Below are positions 17,683 to 26,954 of a stretch of 64,000 bases of DNA, piece after piece. The position numbers and the translations under genes were made by a program. A model generated the notes under the pieces. It worked only from the letters and a program-made list of their open reading frames with translations, was not told the origin of the DNA and did not search any database. The DNA is taken from contig NZ_LECT01000046.1 in assembly GCF_001027925.1 (NCBI RefSeq), positions 1-64,000 on the forward strand. The letters run 5' to 3'. Each line of letters begins with the position of its first letter. The first letter of the stretch is position 1. The stretch is from Rhodopirellula islandica. Lineage in GTDB: Bacteria; Planctomycetota; Planctomycetia; Pirellulales; Pirellulaceae.

Positions 17683-19014
17683 ATGCCGCTCACCTATCCG
17701 CTGACCCATTTTGAAGAGTTGATGCTGCATCAGGACAGCACTGCTTTTCCGACGAACTGCTTTGTTCGCATGCGGTTCCGCGGACGCCTGGATAAAAGTG
17801 GGTTCCGTGCGGCGGCACTCGTTGTGGTGGCGCGGCATCCGTTGCTGCACGCCAGAGTTCAGCAACAGCGTGGACGATATCACTGGCAAGTCGACGATCC
17901 GGCACCCGACATCTCTTGGTGCGATGGAGCAGCCGAAGAGCGCCCGTCCTTTCGCCGGTTGAACCTCGAACGAGAGCATGGACTGAAATTTGTGGTTTGT
18001 TTGCACGAGCACGAATCCGAGTTGATGGTCCAGTTTCATCATGCTTGCTGTGACGGACTGGCGATCTTTCAGATGATTCATGAATTGCTGTTGGCCTACA
18101 CGATGGAGACCGACCGGAACGCAAACGTTTCGCTTCCGGAGATCGACCTGAGTTTGCTAGAACGCCGCGGATCGCTTGGATTGACGACGGGGAGCTTTCT
18201 TCGAAACCTCTCTCGCCAAGCAGTTGGCCTTCGAGGGGTTTGGCAGTTTTTGACGCGAAAGCCATCGCATCTGTTGCCGCATCATGTGCCTCAACGCGAT
18301 GAACCCGCACCCTTGAGCTTTCCGTCTGTGATCGCCCATCACTTTGAACCGGATGTTTCGGCGGGTGTGCGACGAGCCGCGAAACGAGCGAAAGTGACCC
18401 AGAATGACTTGTTGATCCGGGACCTGTTTCTGGCGTTGGAGGAGTTTCGACGATCGCAGGGCGTTCATGATCCAACGAGCTGGATGCGATTGATGATCCC
18501 GGTCAGTTTGAGGCAAAAGCATCAGTACCAAGCACCGGCTGCCAACATTGTCAGCTCCGTGTTCTTGGACCGACGAGCGACCGACATGGAGGACCCAGCG
18601 CACCTGCTTCAAGACCTCAGTGAGGAAATGAGTCTGATCAAGCGTCGCCATCTGAACCATTTGTTCCTGTATTCGTTGTGGGCACAGCGATTGGTGCCGC
18701 GTGGGTTGCAGCGGACCGCGAGACCGAAACGCTGCCAAACGACCGTCGTCTTCACCAACCTCAGTCGCGTTTTCGCGAGATCACCCTTGCCGCGTCAAGA
18801 AGGTCGGCTGCAGTGCGGGAACGTGGTGTTGCTTCGGGTTGAGGCGATTCCGCCGATCGCGAGGCACTTGAATGCGGCGTTGGGAGTCAGTTGGTACGCC
18901 AATCAAATGACGATCACGCTGCACCACGATCCACGCGCGGTTTCCAACGAAGCTGCTGGCGAGTTGCTCAATGGGTTGGTTCGGCGAATGCGGGAATCCA
19001 CGAAGGAGAAGTGA
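17683..19014 (+). CDS. Stand-alone condensation/CoA-dependent-type acyltransferase
   Basis: A 443-residue protein from ATG 17683. The motif HHACCDG at 119-125 is the HHxxxDG catalytic signature of NRPS condensation domains and related CoA-dependent and wax-ester acyltransferases. The second half carries a MRLMIPVSLR segment and SSVFLDRRATDMEDP as in that superfamily. No carrier or adenylation domain is attached, so it is probably a free acyltransferase that puts a fatty acyl or aminoacyl group on the cluster product, like PapA-type enzymes. It lies next to a desaturase gene, which supports an acyl substrate. Confidence 0.78.
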   Translation: MPLTYPLTHFEELMLHQDSTAFPTNCFVRMRFRGRLDKSGFRAAALVVVARHPLLHARVQQQRGRYHWQVDDPAPDISWCDGAAEERPSFRRLNLEREHGLKFVVCLHEHESELMVQFHHACCDGLAIFQMIHELLLAYTMETDRNANVSLPEIDLSLLERRGSLGLTTGSFLRNLSRQAVGLRGVWQFLTRKPSHLLPHHVPQRDEPAPLSFPSVIAHHFEPDVSAGVRRAAKRAKVTQNDLLIRDLFLALEEFRRSQGVHDPTSWMRLMIPVSLRQKHQYQAPAANIVSSVFLDRRATDMEDPAHLLQDLSEEMSLIKRRHLNHLFLYSLWAQRLVPRGLQRTARPKRCQTTVVFTNLSRVFARSPLPRQEGRLQCGNVVLLRVEAIPPIARHLNAALGVSWYANQMTITLHHDPRAVSNEAAGELLNGLVRRMRESTKEK

Positions 19015-19231
19015 CGTTTCCGCAACGAGGATGACGTCCTGCTCCGCTGATCGAGCGAGAGGCCATCCGCTGCAAGCCTACCTTGACGATTTCATCACTC
19101 TGTCTTCTCTCGTCGGATGGCCCTACAATTCCCATTCTGTTGAATGGATTCACGTTGGGTCCTCCCCGCTGCTGGTCCATTCGTTCACGCGGAGCGAACG
19201 TCTTGAAGCATCTCCCCATTGGGCTTGTCAG

Positions 19232-20242
19232 ATGACCCACGCCGATCAATCGGTCGCACCTGCGGCATCGCAGGAAGCCGAGGCTCTGATGGAGGACGCG
19301 GCTGGTGTGGCGGACCCGGTCGGTGTGGTGGAGCCTTACGAGTTCACCGAAATCGCGATTCCGATCATCGCCATGCACGTGCTGGCTTTGTTTGCATTCA
19401 TTCCGGCATTCATCACGGGAACCAACGTGTTGTTGTTGGCGATTGCCTTGGTCGTCTTCAGCAACGGAATCACGCTTGGTTACCATCGCTTGCTGACCCA
19501 CAAAAGTCTACGAGTCCCCAAGTGGTTGGAATACGGTTACGTCGGCCTTGCGTTGTGCTGTCTGCAAGAGTCGCCTGCCAAATGGGTTTCAACGCATCGA
19601 CGCCATCACAGCCATTCGGATGAGCCAGACGACCCACATTCACCGACCGCAAGCTTTGGGTGGTCGCACGTCGGTTGGCTGCTTTGGAAGCGAAAAGGGC
19701 AGCACGAATTTCGGACGGATGATCGCTACTGCGCCGATATCATCGCCGATCCATTTTATGCTTTGATGGAAAAGCACCCTGATCTGCCGGCGGGAATCTA
19801 CATCCTTCACGCAGGTGCGATTTGGTTCGTCGCGTCGGCCCTGTTTTTGATGGAAAACAGTTTCGGATCGGCGATTTGGCAGGGTGTGGGCGTTGTGCTT
19901 TGGTGTGTCGTTTTACGAACCGTCATGATTTGGCACTTCTCGTGGTCGGTCAATTCGCTGACTCATTGCTTTGGTTATCAGAACTACAAAACATCGGACC
20001 AAAGTCGAAACAATTGGTTGGTTGCGATCGTGAGCAACGGGGAAGGTTGGCACAACAACCACCACCATGATCCCGCGAGTGCATCGGTGCAGCACAAATG
20101 GTGGGAGTTTGATCCAACCTACCTTCAGATCCGAGTTCTCAAGCGATTGGGACTGGCAACGCATGTGATCGAGCCGCGGCAAGTCAGAAAAACGGTTGTC
20201 GAACGTGAAGACTCCAGCAGCCTCAACAAACAGGCTGGTTAG
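19232..20242 (+). CDS. Acyl-CoA/phospholipid delta-9-type fatty acid desaturase
   Basis: A 336-residue membrane di-iron desaturase. ATG 19232 is preferred over the much earlier frame start since the family begins near the first helix. Three histidine boxes are seen: GYHRLLTH (HxxxxH), STHRRHHSHSDEPDDPH (HxxHH) and EGWHNNHHHDP (HxxHH). Hydrophobic helices flank them (IAMHVLALFAFIPAFI and IWQGVGVVLWCVVLR). It would insert a double bond in an acyl chain, most likely acyl-CoA. The gene sits 217 bases after the acyltransferase and ends 18 bases from the convergent GT4 gene. Confidence 0.9.
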   Translation: MTHADQSVAPAASQEAEALMEDAAGVADPVGVVEPYEFTEIAIPIIAMHVLALFAFIPAFITGTNVLLLAIALVVFSNGITLGYHRLLTHKSLRVPKWLEYGYVGLALCCLQESPAKWVSTHRRHHSHSDEPDDPHSPTASFGWSHVGWLLWKRKGQHEFRTDDRYCADIIADPFYALMEKHPDLPAGIYILHAGAIWFVASALFLMENSFGSAIWQGVGVVLWCVVLRTVMIWHFSWSVNSLTHCFGYQNYKTSDQSRNNWLVAIVSNGEGWHNNHHHDPASASVQHKWWEFDPTYLQIRVLKRLGLATHVIEPRQVRKTVVEREDSSSLNKQAG

Positions 20243-20260
20243 AAAATTCCCAGCCCAGTG

Positions 20261-21730
20261 CTAACGAAGTGGCTCATCGCGTTCGTTTGAGGCGGACAAC
20301 ATGAAATTCACGTAGGCATCAGCGCATTGGTTCACATCGTGCCATTTGGCGATGTGCTCCGCCGCTGCCGACCCTTTTTGCTGCCGCTCGTTCGCATCGC
20401 AGGCCAACTCGCGGAGGGCGTTCGCCAAACCGGTGTGGGAGGAGATCTCCAGGGGGATCTTCACCAGAGCGTCATCGGGGTAGTCCAGGGCGGTTCCAGA
20501 ATCAAAGACAACACAGGGCTTGCCGGCGCCCATTGCTCTGATCAACGTTGCCGACGATTCTCCAGCGGAAGGGAAACGCAGGTTCACCACAACGTCGCCG
20601 TGGTCGATGAATGCCTGGAAGGTGTCCATGTCAACTCGGCCGGTCACTTGCAAGTGGTTTGTCATTCCAGAGTTGTTCGCAAGTTCCTGCAGACGCAGTG
20701 AATCGGGCATCTCGCCCACCACCCACAATTCAAACGCTGGGATTTGGTCTTTGATCGAACCCAGAGCGGTGATGAGCTGATCGACTCGCTTTGGGATTGT
20801 TGCGAACCCGAGAGCCACGAAGATCAGTCGATCGGGATGCATTCCAAGTCGCTTCCGGATTTCGCCCGCATTCGTTGCCGTGAAAAGTGTTGCACGCGAA
20901 TATTGAAGTGGGATTCTTTGAACGGGAATGTGGGGCAGCAGGTCTCGGACTCGGTACATCGATTCGAAGGAATGCACGATCACAGCCTTCGCGTTCTGCA
21001 GAGCGGGGGCAGTCAACGGCAAGCCAAACCGAAAGGCAGCGCCTGACAAGTCGCGTTCGGCTAGATCAGCGATCATCTCTCCCAATCGTCCGTGTTGTTC
21101 GGCCGCAAGCGTTTTGAACGTTTGAGAATCGCCTCGCCGGAGGAAGGTTTGTTCGAAGAGATGGTGCAGCACTCTGTCGTGCAGCACGACGACGCCTGGC
21201 CGCCGCATGGCCTCCTCCAGGACGTAATCATGGATGCGACTGTTTCCGAGATGGTAGAGCCGGGGAGTCGCGAGGTCGCGTTCCTGGTTCGACTTCCATT
21301 CGTGGAGTCGTTGGACGGCGAAGCCAAAGTGGTCTGGATCAGGATCGGGTGCGTCATCGGCAACGACGTAGGTGGCGTTCAGCCGGGGGGCCAATGATGG
21401 AGCAAGCTCGGCGGCGTAATCTGCGATGCCAGAGGCAGTTGGTGGAAGCGGGGTGAAGATTGCCCAGTCACCACCGAATGCATCGCTCTTGGCGGGGGGA
21501 TTGGAGGAGGAGTTGATTCTCAGAGACGCGTTTTCGAGGATTCTTGCCCGGAGCCGTTGATTCCGGAGTTCATCCAGTGGGATGCCGTACAGTTCCAGCA
21601 ACGCAGCGTGATGTTGATCGAGCACCTGTTGAACTTCGTGCAGGCTGAATTTGCGATCGTGAGATTGGTGATCTCTTCCAATCAAAGAGCCGATCTTTTC
21701 GAGAATCTTGCTGAACACCGGCCCTGCCAA
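20261..21730 (-). CDS. Glycosyltransferase, family 4 (start uncertain, possible 5' frameshift)
   Basis: A 489-residue GT-B protein. The donor-binding half is clear: RLIFVALGFATIPKRVDQLI, FELWVVGEMPDSL, then a VNLRFPSAGESSATLIRAMG segment with the retaining-GT glutamate, and AGKPCVVFDSG. The N-terminal half carries TPLPPTASGIADYAAELAPS and VVLHDRVLHHLF, typical of GT4 acceptor domains. The only in-frame start before the reading frame closes at 21853 is a TTG at 21730 with no Shine-Dalgarno site. A second open frame on the same strand (21888-21682) carries a helix-rich segment ending near here, so the true N-terminus may lie there after a frameshift. Divergent from the PqqD-like gene. Confidence 0.8.
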   Translation of the reverse strand: MAGPVFSKILEKIGSLIGRDHQSHDRKFSLHEVQQVLDQHHAALLELYGIPLDELRNQRLRARILENASLRINSSSNPPAKSDAFGGDWAIFTPLPPTASGIADYAAELAPSLAPRLNATYVVADDAPDPDPDHFGFAVQRLHEWKSNQERDLATPRLYHLGNSRIHDYVLEEAMRRPGVVVLHDRVLHHLFEQTFLRRGDSQTFKTLAAEQHGRLGEMIADLAERDLSGAAFRFGLPLTAPALQNAKAVIVHSFESMYRVRDLLPHIPVQRIPLQYSRATLFTATNAGEIRKRLGMHPDRLIFVALGFATIPKRVDQLITALGSIKDQIPAFELWVVGEMPDSLRLQELANNSGMTNHLQVTGRVDMDTFQAFIDHGDVVVNLRFPSAGESSATLIRAMGAGKPCVVFDSGTALDYPDDALVKIPLEISSHTGLANALRELACDANERQQKGSAAAEHIAKWHDVNQCADAYVNFMLSASNERDEPLR

Positions 21731-21927
21731 TCTTGCTTGCGGAGCGTTCGTGCCCGCTGCTGAAACTCTGCGGACTCGCTCAAACGCTTTGCGATCCGTT
21801 CTAACGGTTGAACGCCGTCGCGAATAGCAACTGCCCGCATGAGATGCTTCTCAGACAAACGTCGCTCCGGTAGACTCGGCAAACGCATTGGGCGATGACA
21901 AAATTTCGCAAATCTTTTTGACTGACA

Positions 21928-22365
21928 ATGGACGGAGTCATGTACTACGCGATCAATTCGCCAGCGCTCTCGCACAATGCGTTTGACGATGAGACCATCG
22001 TTATCCATTTCGCGACTGGAAACTACTTCAGTTTACGAGAGATGGCAGAAAGGATTTGGCAACGTCTGGAGAACCAACCCTTGACGGTCTCCGCAATTGT
22101 CGACGCGTCGGAGGACGCCCCTCCGGAAGCTGCTTCTGAAGTCGAGGACTTTTTGAAGCAACTGGTGAAGAATGATCTTGTCTGTGAACTGCAGGATCAT
22201 GCCAGCCCTGAATCGGTGGCAAGCCTCGGGGCTTGGCGAACGCCAGCGATGGAAGTGTTTGACGACATGAAAAACATGTTGCTCGGCGATGTGATTCACG
22301 ACACCGACAAGGAAGGTTGGCCTCAAATGGCCCAAGACGACCAAGCTGCGCCCGGCCCTCGCTAG
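21928..22365 (+). CDS. PqqD-like peptide-binding protein
   Basis: A 145-residue protein. The first 85 residues match the PqqD fold: FDDETIVIHFATGNYFSLRE, then AERIWQRLENQPLTVSAIVD and VEDFLKQLVKNDLVCEL. The rest is a polar tail of about 55 residues. PqqD proteins bind a peptide or leader and present it to a modifying enzyme; standalone PqqD-like proteins next to HprK-like kinases are also known from the HprK-rel-A type systems. ATG 21928 is used; ATG 21940 is possible. First gene of a tightly packed run of nine forward genes to 32849. Confidence 0.82.
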   Translation: MDGVMYYAINSPALSHNAFDDETIVIHFATGNYFSLREMAERIWQRLENQPLTVSAIVDASEDAPPEAASEVEDFLKQLVKNDLVCELQDHASPESVASLGAWRTPAMEVFDDMKNMLLGDVIHDTDKEGWPQMAQDDQAAPGPR

Positions 22366-22368
22366 TCA

Positions 22369-23433
22369 ATGAGCGGGAAAGATGGCATGACGACAATCAC
22401 CACTTGCGACGATTCACGGGCTGCTTTGAGGCAGCAGTTTGATCGTGCCGCCGAAAACGATGGCTTGGTCGAGAAGCGATTGTCGATTGGTGGACGTCAG
22501 GTTTGTTTGAAGTTTGCTGGCCAGTCGCTGCTGTGTCGATTGATGCCGGCTTTGGCCCATCACCCAGAGGGCACTGGACAGGCTGAACTCAACATCCATT
22601 TTTGGGAGAGCGTCAGGCCACCGGTGGAACACTCGTTGGCGGAATGGACCGGTTTGCAATCCGTCATTCGCGCCGACAGCGATTCGTGCTGGACCCTGAT
22701 TGAACCGGGGATCGGTTTGTTCAGTCGGCTGACCCAGGATGGGAATGCGTTTGTTTGTTGTCGAAACGGCGATGAACTGCCGGTTTGGGAATCCGCCGTT
22801 CCGCTGCGTTCTTTATTGAATGCCTGGTCCGCACCGCACGGCAGCGTGGTCCATGGCGCCGCGGTGGGAGATGATCAGGCAGCGGTTCTTTTGGCCGGAG
22901 TGGGTGGATCTGGGAAGTCCAGCACCGCGTTGACGTGTCTTGCCGAGCCGGATCTTTGTCACTTGGGGGATGACTTGGTCATGCTCACCAATGATTCGCA
23001 GCCCTTGGTGAACAGCCTGTACAACTCCGCGAAATTGCTGCCGGACAACCTTCGCCGTTTCAGCGATCTGTCGCTCTCGGTGAACCCGACTCTGCCACGC
23101 AACCCAGAAAAGGAAACCTACTTTTTGTTCCCGCAATTCGCGGAAAAGTTGGCGATGCAGCGACCGTTGAAAGCGATTCTGTTGCCGCGAGTCAGTGGCG
23201 AAACTCAGACAAATCTGGTCCCAGCTTCCCAAGTCGAAGCGTGGCACGCGATCGTGCCCGTCACGTTGACGCTGTTGGGGGGCACTCGGCCCGAGAACAT
23301 TCAGTCGATTACGGAAATCATCAAACGTGTCCCGGTTTATCGTTTGAATCTGGGATCGGATCGCACCGGCATTGCTCCCGTCATTCGTCGGGTGCTGAAA
23401 GGAATTGAGCTTGAAGGCGGAGTCTCGCCGTGA
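22369..23433 (+). CDS. HprK-like P-loop kinase (HprK-rel type)
   Basis: A 354-residue protein whose C-terminal half shows an HPr kinase-like P-loop, AGVGGSGKSSTALTC at about residues 176-190, preceded by SVVHGAAVGDDQAAVLL. A LCHLGDDLVML block matches the acidic second motif of the HprK fold. The N-terminal half is specific to this subfamily. It starts three bases after the PqqD-like stop codon. HprK-like kinases also occur in lasso-peptide gene sets and in the HprK-related kinase A/B groups, where the substrate is not HPr. Here it may phosphorylate a peptide or sugar-linked Ser/Thr; no HPr gene is seen. Confidence 0.8.
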   Translation: MSGKDGMTTITTCDDSRAALRQQFDRAAENDGLVEKRLSIGGRQVCLKFAGQSLLCRLMPALAHHPEGTGQAELNIHFWESVRPPVEHSLAEWTGLQSVIRADSDSCWTLIEPGIGLFSRLTQDGNAFVCCRNGDELPVWESAVPLRSLLNAWSAPHGSVVHGAAVGDDQAAVLLAGVGGSGKSSTALTCLAEPDLCHLGDDLVMLTNDSQPLVNSLYNSAKLLPDNLRRFSDLSLSVNPTLPRNPEKETYFLFPQFAEKLAMQRPLKAILLPRVSGETQTNLVPASQVEAWHAIVPVTLTLLGGTRPENIQSITEIIKRVPVYRLNLGSDRTGIAPVIRRVLKGIELEGGVSP

Positions 23434-24101
23434 CGCAAACGATCAGTGTGGTGATCCCGGCGTACAACGCGGAGTTGTTTCTGGCGGAGGCGATTGAGAG
23501 CTGTCTTGCACAAACGCGGCAACCCGATCAGGTCATCGTGATCGATGACGGGTCAACCGATCGCACGGCAGAGGTTGCACTCTCATTTGCAGACTTCGTC
23601 ACGCTGATTCCTCTGGAGCGAAGCGGGCCCGGTGTTGCTCGCAACGCGGGGATCGCTGCTGCGACAGGTGACTACATCGCCCTGTTGGATGCCGATGATC
23701 GGATGACGCCGAACCGACTTCAGTTGCAAATGGATTTGTTCGATGCCCGTCCTGAGGTTGGCATGGCCTTTGGTCATCAACTGATCTTCCAAGATGGGGA
23801 AGACCCGGCAGAGCATCACGAAAAGGGCACGGGACGTGTGCTGGCGCCGTGTGTCACTGGTGCGGTGATGTGCCGTCGATGCGTCTTCGACGACGTCGGA
23901 CCTTTTTCGAATGATCGGGAGACGATCGAAGTGCTTGATTGGTTTGCTCGCGCCGAAGACCAAGGCATTCTCAAGGTCAGCGTCGAGGAGGTCGTTCTTT
24001 ATCGACGCCACCATGCAAACAACTGGTCCACTCAGGAACAAAACCGCTTGAAGTACGTTCATATGTTGAAAGCGGTTTTGGACCGGAGACGCGCTCAGTG
24101 A
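23430..24101 (+). CDS. Glycosyltransferase, family 2 (small)
   Basis: A 223-residue GT-A enzyme from GTG 23430, whose GTGA overlaps the stop codon of the HprK-like gene. Motifs are SVVIPAYNAELFLAEAIES, VIVIDDGSTDRTAE, GPGVARNAGIAAATGDYIAL and the DXD block LLDADDRMTPNRL. The protein ends soon after the catalytic domain, so it is a minimal GT2. Overlapping ends suggest translational coupling with both neighbours. It should add one sugar to the cluster product in the cytoplasm. Confidence 0.88.
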   Translation: MTQTISVVIPAYNAELFLAEAIESCLAQTRQPDQVIVIDDGSTDRTAEVALSFADFVTLIPLERSGPGVARNAGIAAATGDYIALLDADDRMTPNRLQLQMDLFDARPEVGMAFGHQLIFQDGEDPAEHHEKGTGRVLAPCVTGAVMCRRCVFDDVGPFSNDRETIEVLDWFARAEDQGILKVSVEEVVLYRRHHANNWSTQEQNRLKYVHMLKAVLDRRRAQ

Positions 24102-25699
24102 CGTTTCTGATGCGGTGGATGGACCAGGACCAGGCCTGGCCTCGCGGTTGTTGGCCGAATCAGGCACAGCGATTGTTGCTGCAAGCCTGTTTGCTGGAGG
24201 ACGATGCCGCCGCGATTCGTGCTTGGCAGAAATGGGAAGACTTGGTCCCCTGGGATTTCATTGACTTTGGCTCCCATCGATTGTTGTTGTTGCTGCACGA
24301 TCGTTTGCGACGCCTCGGACTGGCATCTCGGAACCAGGGCCGATTGGCTGGCGTGGCCCGATATTACTGGGTGCAGACGGAACTGCGTCAGCGACAAGCG
24401 GTTGCGATTCTTCAGCTGTTTGAGAAGGCCCAGATTCCAACGCTGCTGCTCAAAGGAGCCGCGCTGAACGCGACGGTGTACCGGACTGGGTTTCGGGCCA
24501 TGAACGACCTGGATGTGGCGGTTCGCCGGGAAGATGCTCCGCAGGCCGTTCAACTTTTGAATCAAGCGGAGGCCGCACCACCGCTGAATGTGACGGAGGA
24601 TTCGTTTCGTGTGGGGCATGGCACCAACTTCAGCCTGGCTGAAGGCACCGAGGTGGATCTTCACTGGGACTTTTTTCACAGTCGTTCGCTATCGCCCACT
24701 CAGCAGCAATCGCTGTGGGATGCCAGTTTGCCAGTGAAAATCGGACCTGCGAACAGTCGTGTTTTGTGTCCCGCCGATCAACTGTTGCACACGTGTGAGC
24801 ATGGTGTTCGATACAACGAAACCCCGCCGTTTCGTTGGCTTGCGGACTCCTTTCAGATCATTCGAACAGCGGGTGCCGAGATGGATTGGCAACGGCTCGC
24901 CGAGCAGGCAAGGGAATGGAATGCCGTGTTGCAAGTTCGTCGAAGTCTGCAGTGGTTGAACGATCACTTGGATGTGCCGATTCCAGACGAGGCATTGGCA
25001 AACTTGGATGACACAAAAGTGTCGCTTGCCAACCGCTTGGAGTACCGAGTGACGGGGCAAAGAGGACTCGCCGGGCAACATACTTTTTGGCAGACGTTCC
25101 CCGAGCACGTTTTCGCTTGGCAGCGTCAAGGACGCCCTGGTTCGCTTGCCAAATACCACTGCTTGCAACACAACATCAGCCAGAATCACCGGACTCGATT
25201 CACGGAGTTCACCAAGCTTGGGTTGTTGCAAACGGTGTCGAGGGTGAAAGCGGTGGTTCCGTCGATTCGAAAGAGACAGCGTTTCGTCGTCAGCACATTG
25301 GCGGACGATGAGATCGTTGGTTGTCATGAAGTCGAACGATCGGGGCATCGAACGTTTCGTTGGACCAGTGGTGAATCCACATTGGTCGTGACGCTCCCAC
25401 GTGGTGATTACGACGTGGATGTTCGCGTGTTTCCGTGGCGTGATTGGGAGACCGATTTGGCGTCTGAGTTGCGAGTCGATTTCGATCGAAATGTTGTCTT
25501 GGTCACTGCGGAAGGAAATCGCAATCGTGTTTTGCGGTTTTCAATCCAGCGTGATATGTTTGGCCCCGCGTCGCAGCAACGCCTGACATTTCGATGTGGC
25601 CGTTTTCGAGGTGTTCCGGAAGGCGAAACGCGACATCTTGGGCTTCCGCTGCAAACGGTTTGCTTTCGGCCACGCTCATGCGGGGGCACTGAGTCGTGA
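24098..25699 (+). CDS. PF14907-type nucleotidyltransferase with C-terminal beta domain
   Basis: About 533 residues from GTG 24098; its GTGA overlaps the GT2 stop, which fixes the start. The block TLLLKGAALNATVYRTGFRA followed by MNDLDVAV matches the uncharacterised nucleotidyltransferase family (NTP_transf_5) often found beside PqqD-like and HprK-like proteins and in lasso-peptide-like loci. The C-terminal part from about residue 395 is a beta-rich domain with GCHEVERSGHRTFRWTSGES, a pattern seen in carbohydrate-linked planctomycete proteins. It may transfer a nucleotide or act on a sugar-linked peptide; this is inference. No adenylation substrate can be named. Confidence 0.75.
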   Translation: MTFLMRWMDQDQAWPRGCWPNQAQRLLLQACLLEDDAAAIRAWQKWEDLVPWDFIDFGSHRLLLLLHDRLRRLGLASRNQGRLAGVARYYWVQTELRQRQAVAILQLFEKAQIPTLLLKGAALNATVYRTGFRAMNDLDVAVRREDAPQAVQLLNQAEAAPPLNVTEDSFRVGHGTNFSLAEGTEVDLHWDFFHSRSLSPTQQQSLWDASLPVKIGPANSRVLCPADQLLHTCEHGVRYNETPPFRWLADSFQIIRTAGAEMDWQRLAEQAREWNAVLQVRRSLQWLNDHLDVPIPDEALANLDDTKVSLANRLEYRVTGQRGLAGQHTFWQTFPEHVFAWQRQGRPGSLAKYHCLQHNISQNHRTRFTEFTKLGLLQTVSRVKAVVPSIRKRQRFVVSTLADDEIVGCHEVERSGHRTFRWTSGESTLVVTLPRGDYDVDVRVFPWRDWETDLASELRVDFDRNVVLVTAEGNRNRVLRFSIQRDMFGPASQQRLTFRCGRFRGVPEGETRHLGLPLQTVCFRPRSCGGTES

Positions 25700-25781
25700 G
25701 AAAACCACAGCAGTGTCAACGCTCGACTCGCCGCATCTTCCCTTGGTCGATCCGGCCGACCCTTTCATGGAAAGAAAATTG

Positions 25782-26861
25782 ATGTCCAACCAGCGTTCTG
25801 TTGGCGTCGTGCCGGGATCGACGGATTCAACAGGGATTCAGACCGATCACTACGAAATCCCTTCCAATCCGCTGGGGCGAATTCGACTTGCGCCGCAAAC
25901 AACGTTCGCCCTGCATCGCAGCGGATGGGCCGGCGCGATGGATGCTTTGATTCCAGAGCACAACGAAAACGGGGTGATCTTTGAAGGCTTTTTGGATCGC
26001 CTTTTCGATCCTCATTGGCCGCACGAGATGGGACCGATGTTGCCGTTGACGGAACCTTGGACAGGTGTCTTTCACAATCCACCTGGTGCGGAAGGTTGGC
26101 ACAGTTCCTCCGGGGCTCCCCAACGTCTGATTGTCTCCGATGCGTTTCGCGACAGCATGCCGGCATGTCGAGGACTCTTCACCCTGTCGGACTACTTGTC
26201 CGATTTTTTTGCGAAGGAAACCGGTCTGCTCACATCGACACTGAGGTTGCCGACGGAAATTCCTGACCGACTGTTTCGCATGGATGACTTTGCAAACGAA
26301 GCGGAAAAGAAGGTTGTGATGGTCGGGTGGTGGTTGCGAAGGCTGGCGGCAATCTATTTTCTTCCCTTGGATCATGCCAGCGGATTTCGAAAGCACCGAC
26401 TGATCAGCAACCCTTGCACGGAGTTGGAGCAGACGAACCTGCTCAAGCAAGAGTTCGTGCGACAGTCGATGGCACTTCGGCAACCACTCTTGCCCGCCTA
26501 TCGCGACAACACGTCTGCTTTGCCGCGGCAGAATGATTCTGAATACGACGAGTTGCTTTCGACGAGCATCGTGTTTCTCGACCTTTACGATGCATCCGCC
26601 AACAATGCCGTGGTGGAATGCATCGCGCGAGCGACACCTCTGCTGATCAATCGCATTGCACCGGTCGAAGAATACTTGGGCGTGGACTACCCGTTCTACT
26701 TTGAGTCGCTGGACGAGGCCGCTCGAAAGGCTCAGGACTTGGACCTGGTCGCAACGACTCACGAGTATCTGATGCAGTGCCCGATGCGGAAGAAGCTTTC
26801 ACCGTCGACTTTTCTGGACGATCTTCGCGGCAGCGATGTTTACCAAAATTTACAAGCTTGA
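25782..26861 (+). CDS. Glycosyltransferase-like protein, family unclear
   Basis: About 359 residues from ATG 25782, chosen because GGAAAG at 25769-25774 gives a good site; ATG 25767 and upstream GTG starts are possible. I do not recognise the N-terminal half. The C-terminal part contains SIVFLDLYDASANNAVVECI, then ARATPLLINRIAPVEEYLG, which matches the donor-sugar end of GT-B enzymes (the E and P-L-I spacing). A WWLRRLAAIYFLPLDH segment may be an interface helix. It lies between two other sugar-transfer genes. Assignment to glycosyl transfer is therefore by context and partial motif. Confidence 0.55.
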   Translation: MSNQRSVGVVPGSTDSTGIQTDHYEIPSNPLGRIRLAPQTTFALHRSGWAGAMDALIPEHNENGVIFEGFLDRLFDPHWPHEMGPMLPLTEPWTGVFHNPPGAEGWHSSSGAPQRLIVSDAFRDSMPACRGLFTLSDYLSDFFAKETGLLTSTLRLPTEIPDRLFRMDDFANEAEKKVVMVGWWLRRLAAIYFLPLDHASGFRKHRLISNPCTELEQTNLLKQEFVRQSMALRQPLLPAYRDNTSALPRQNDSEYDELLSTSIVFLDLYDASANNAVVECIARATPLLINRIAPVEEYLGVDYPFYFESLDEAARKAQDLDLVATTHEYLMQCPMRKKLSPSTFLDDLRGSDVYQNLQA

Positions 26862-26954
26862 TCGATCATTGCCGACGATGGATGAACAGACTGTTTGAGA
26901 AAGCATCTCGTCAAGTTTTTAACGGATCCCAGCCACCTTCCAATCATTTACATC

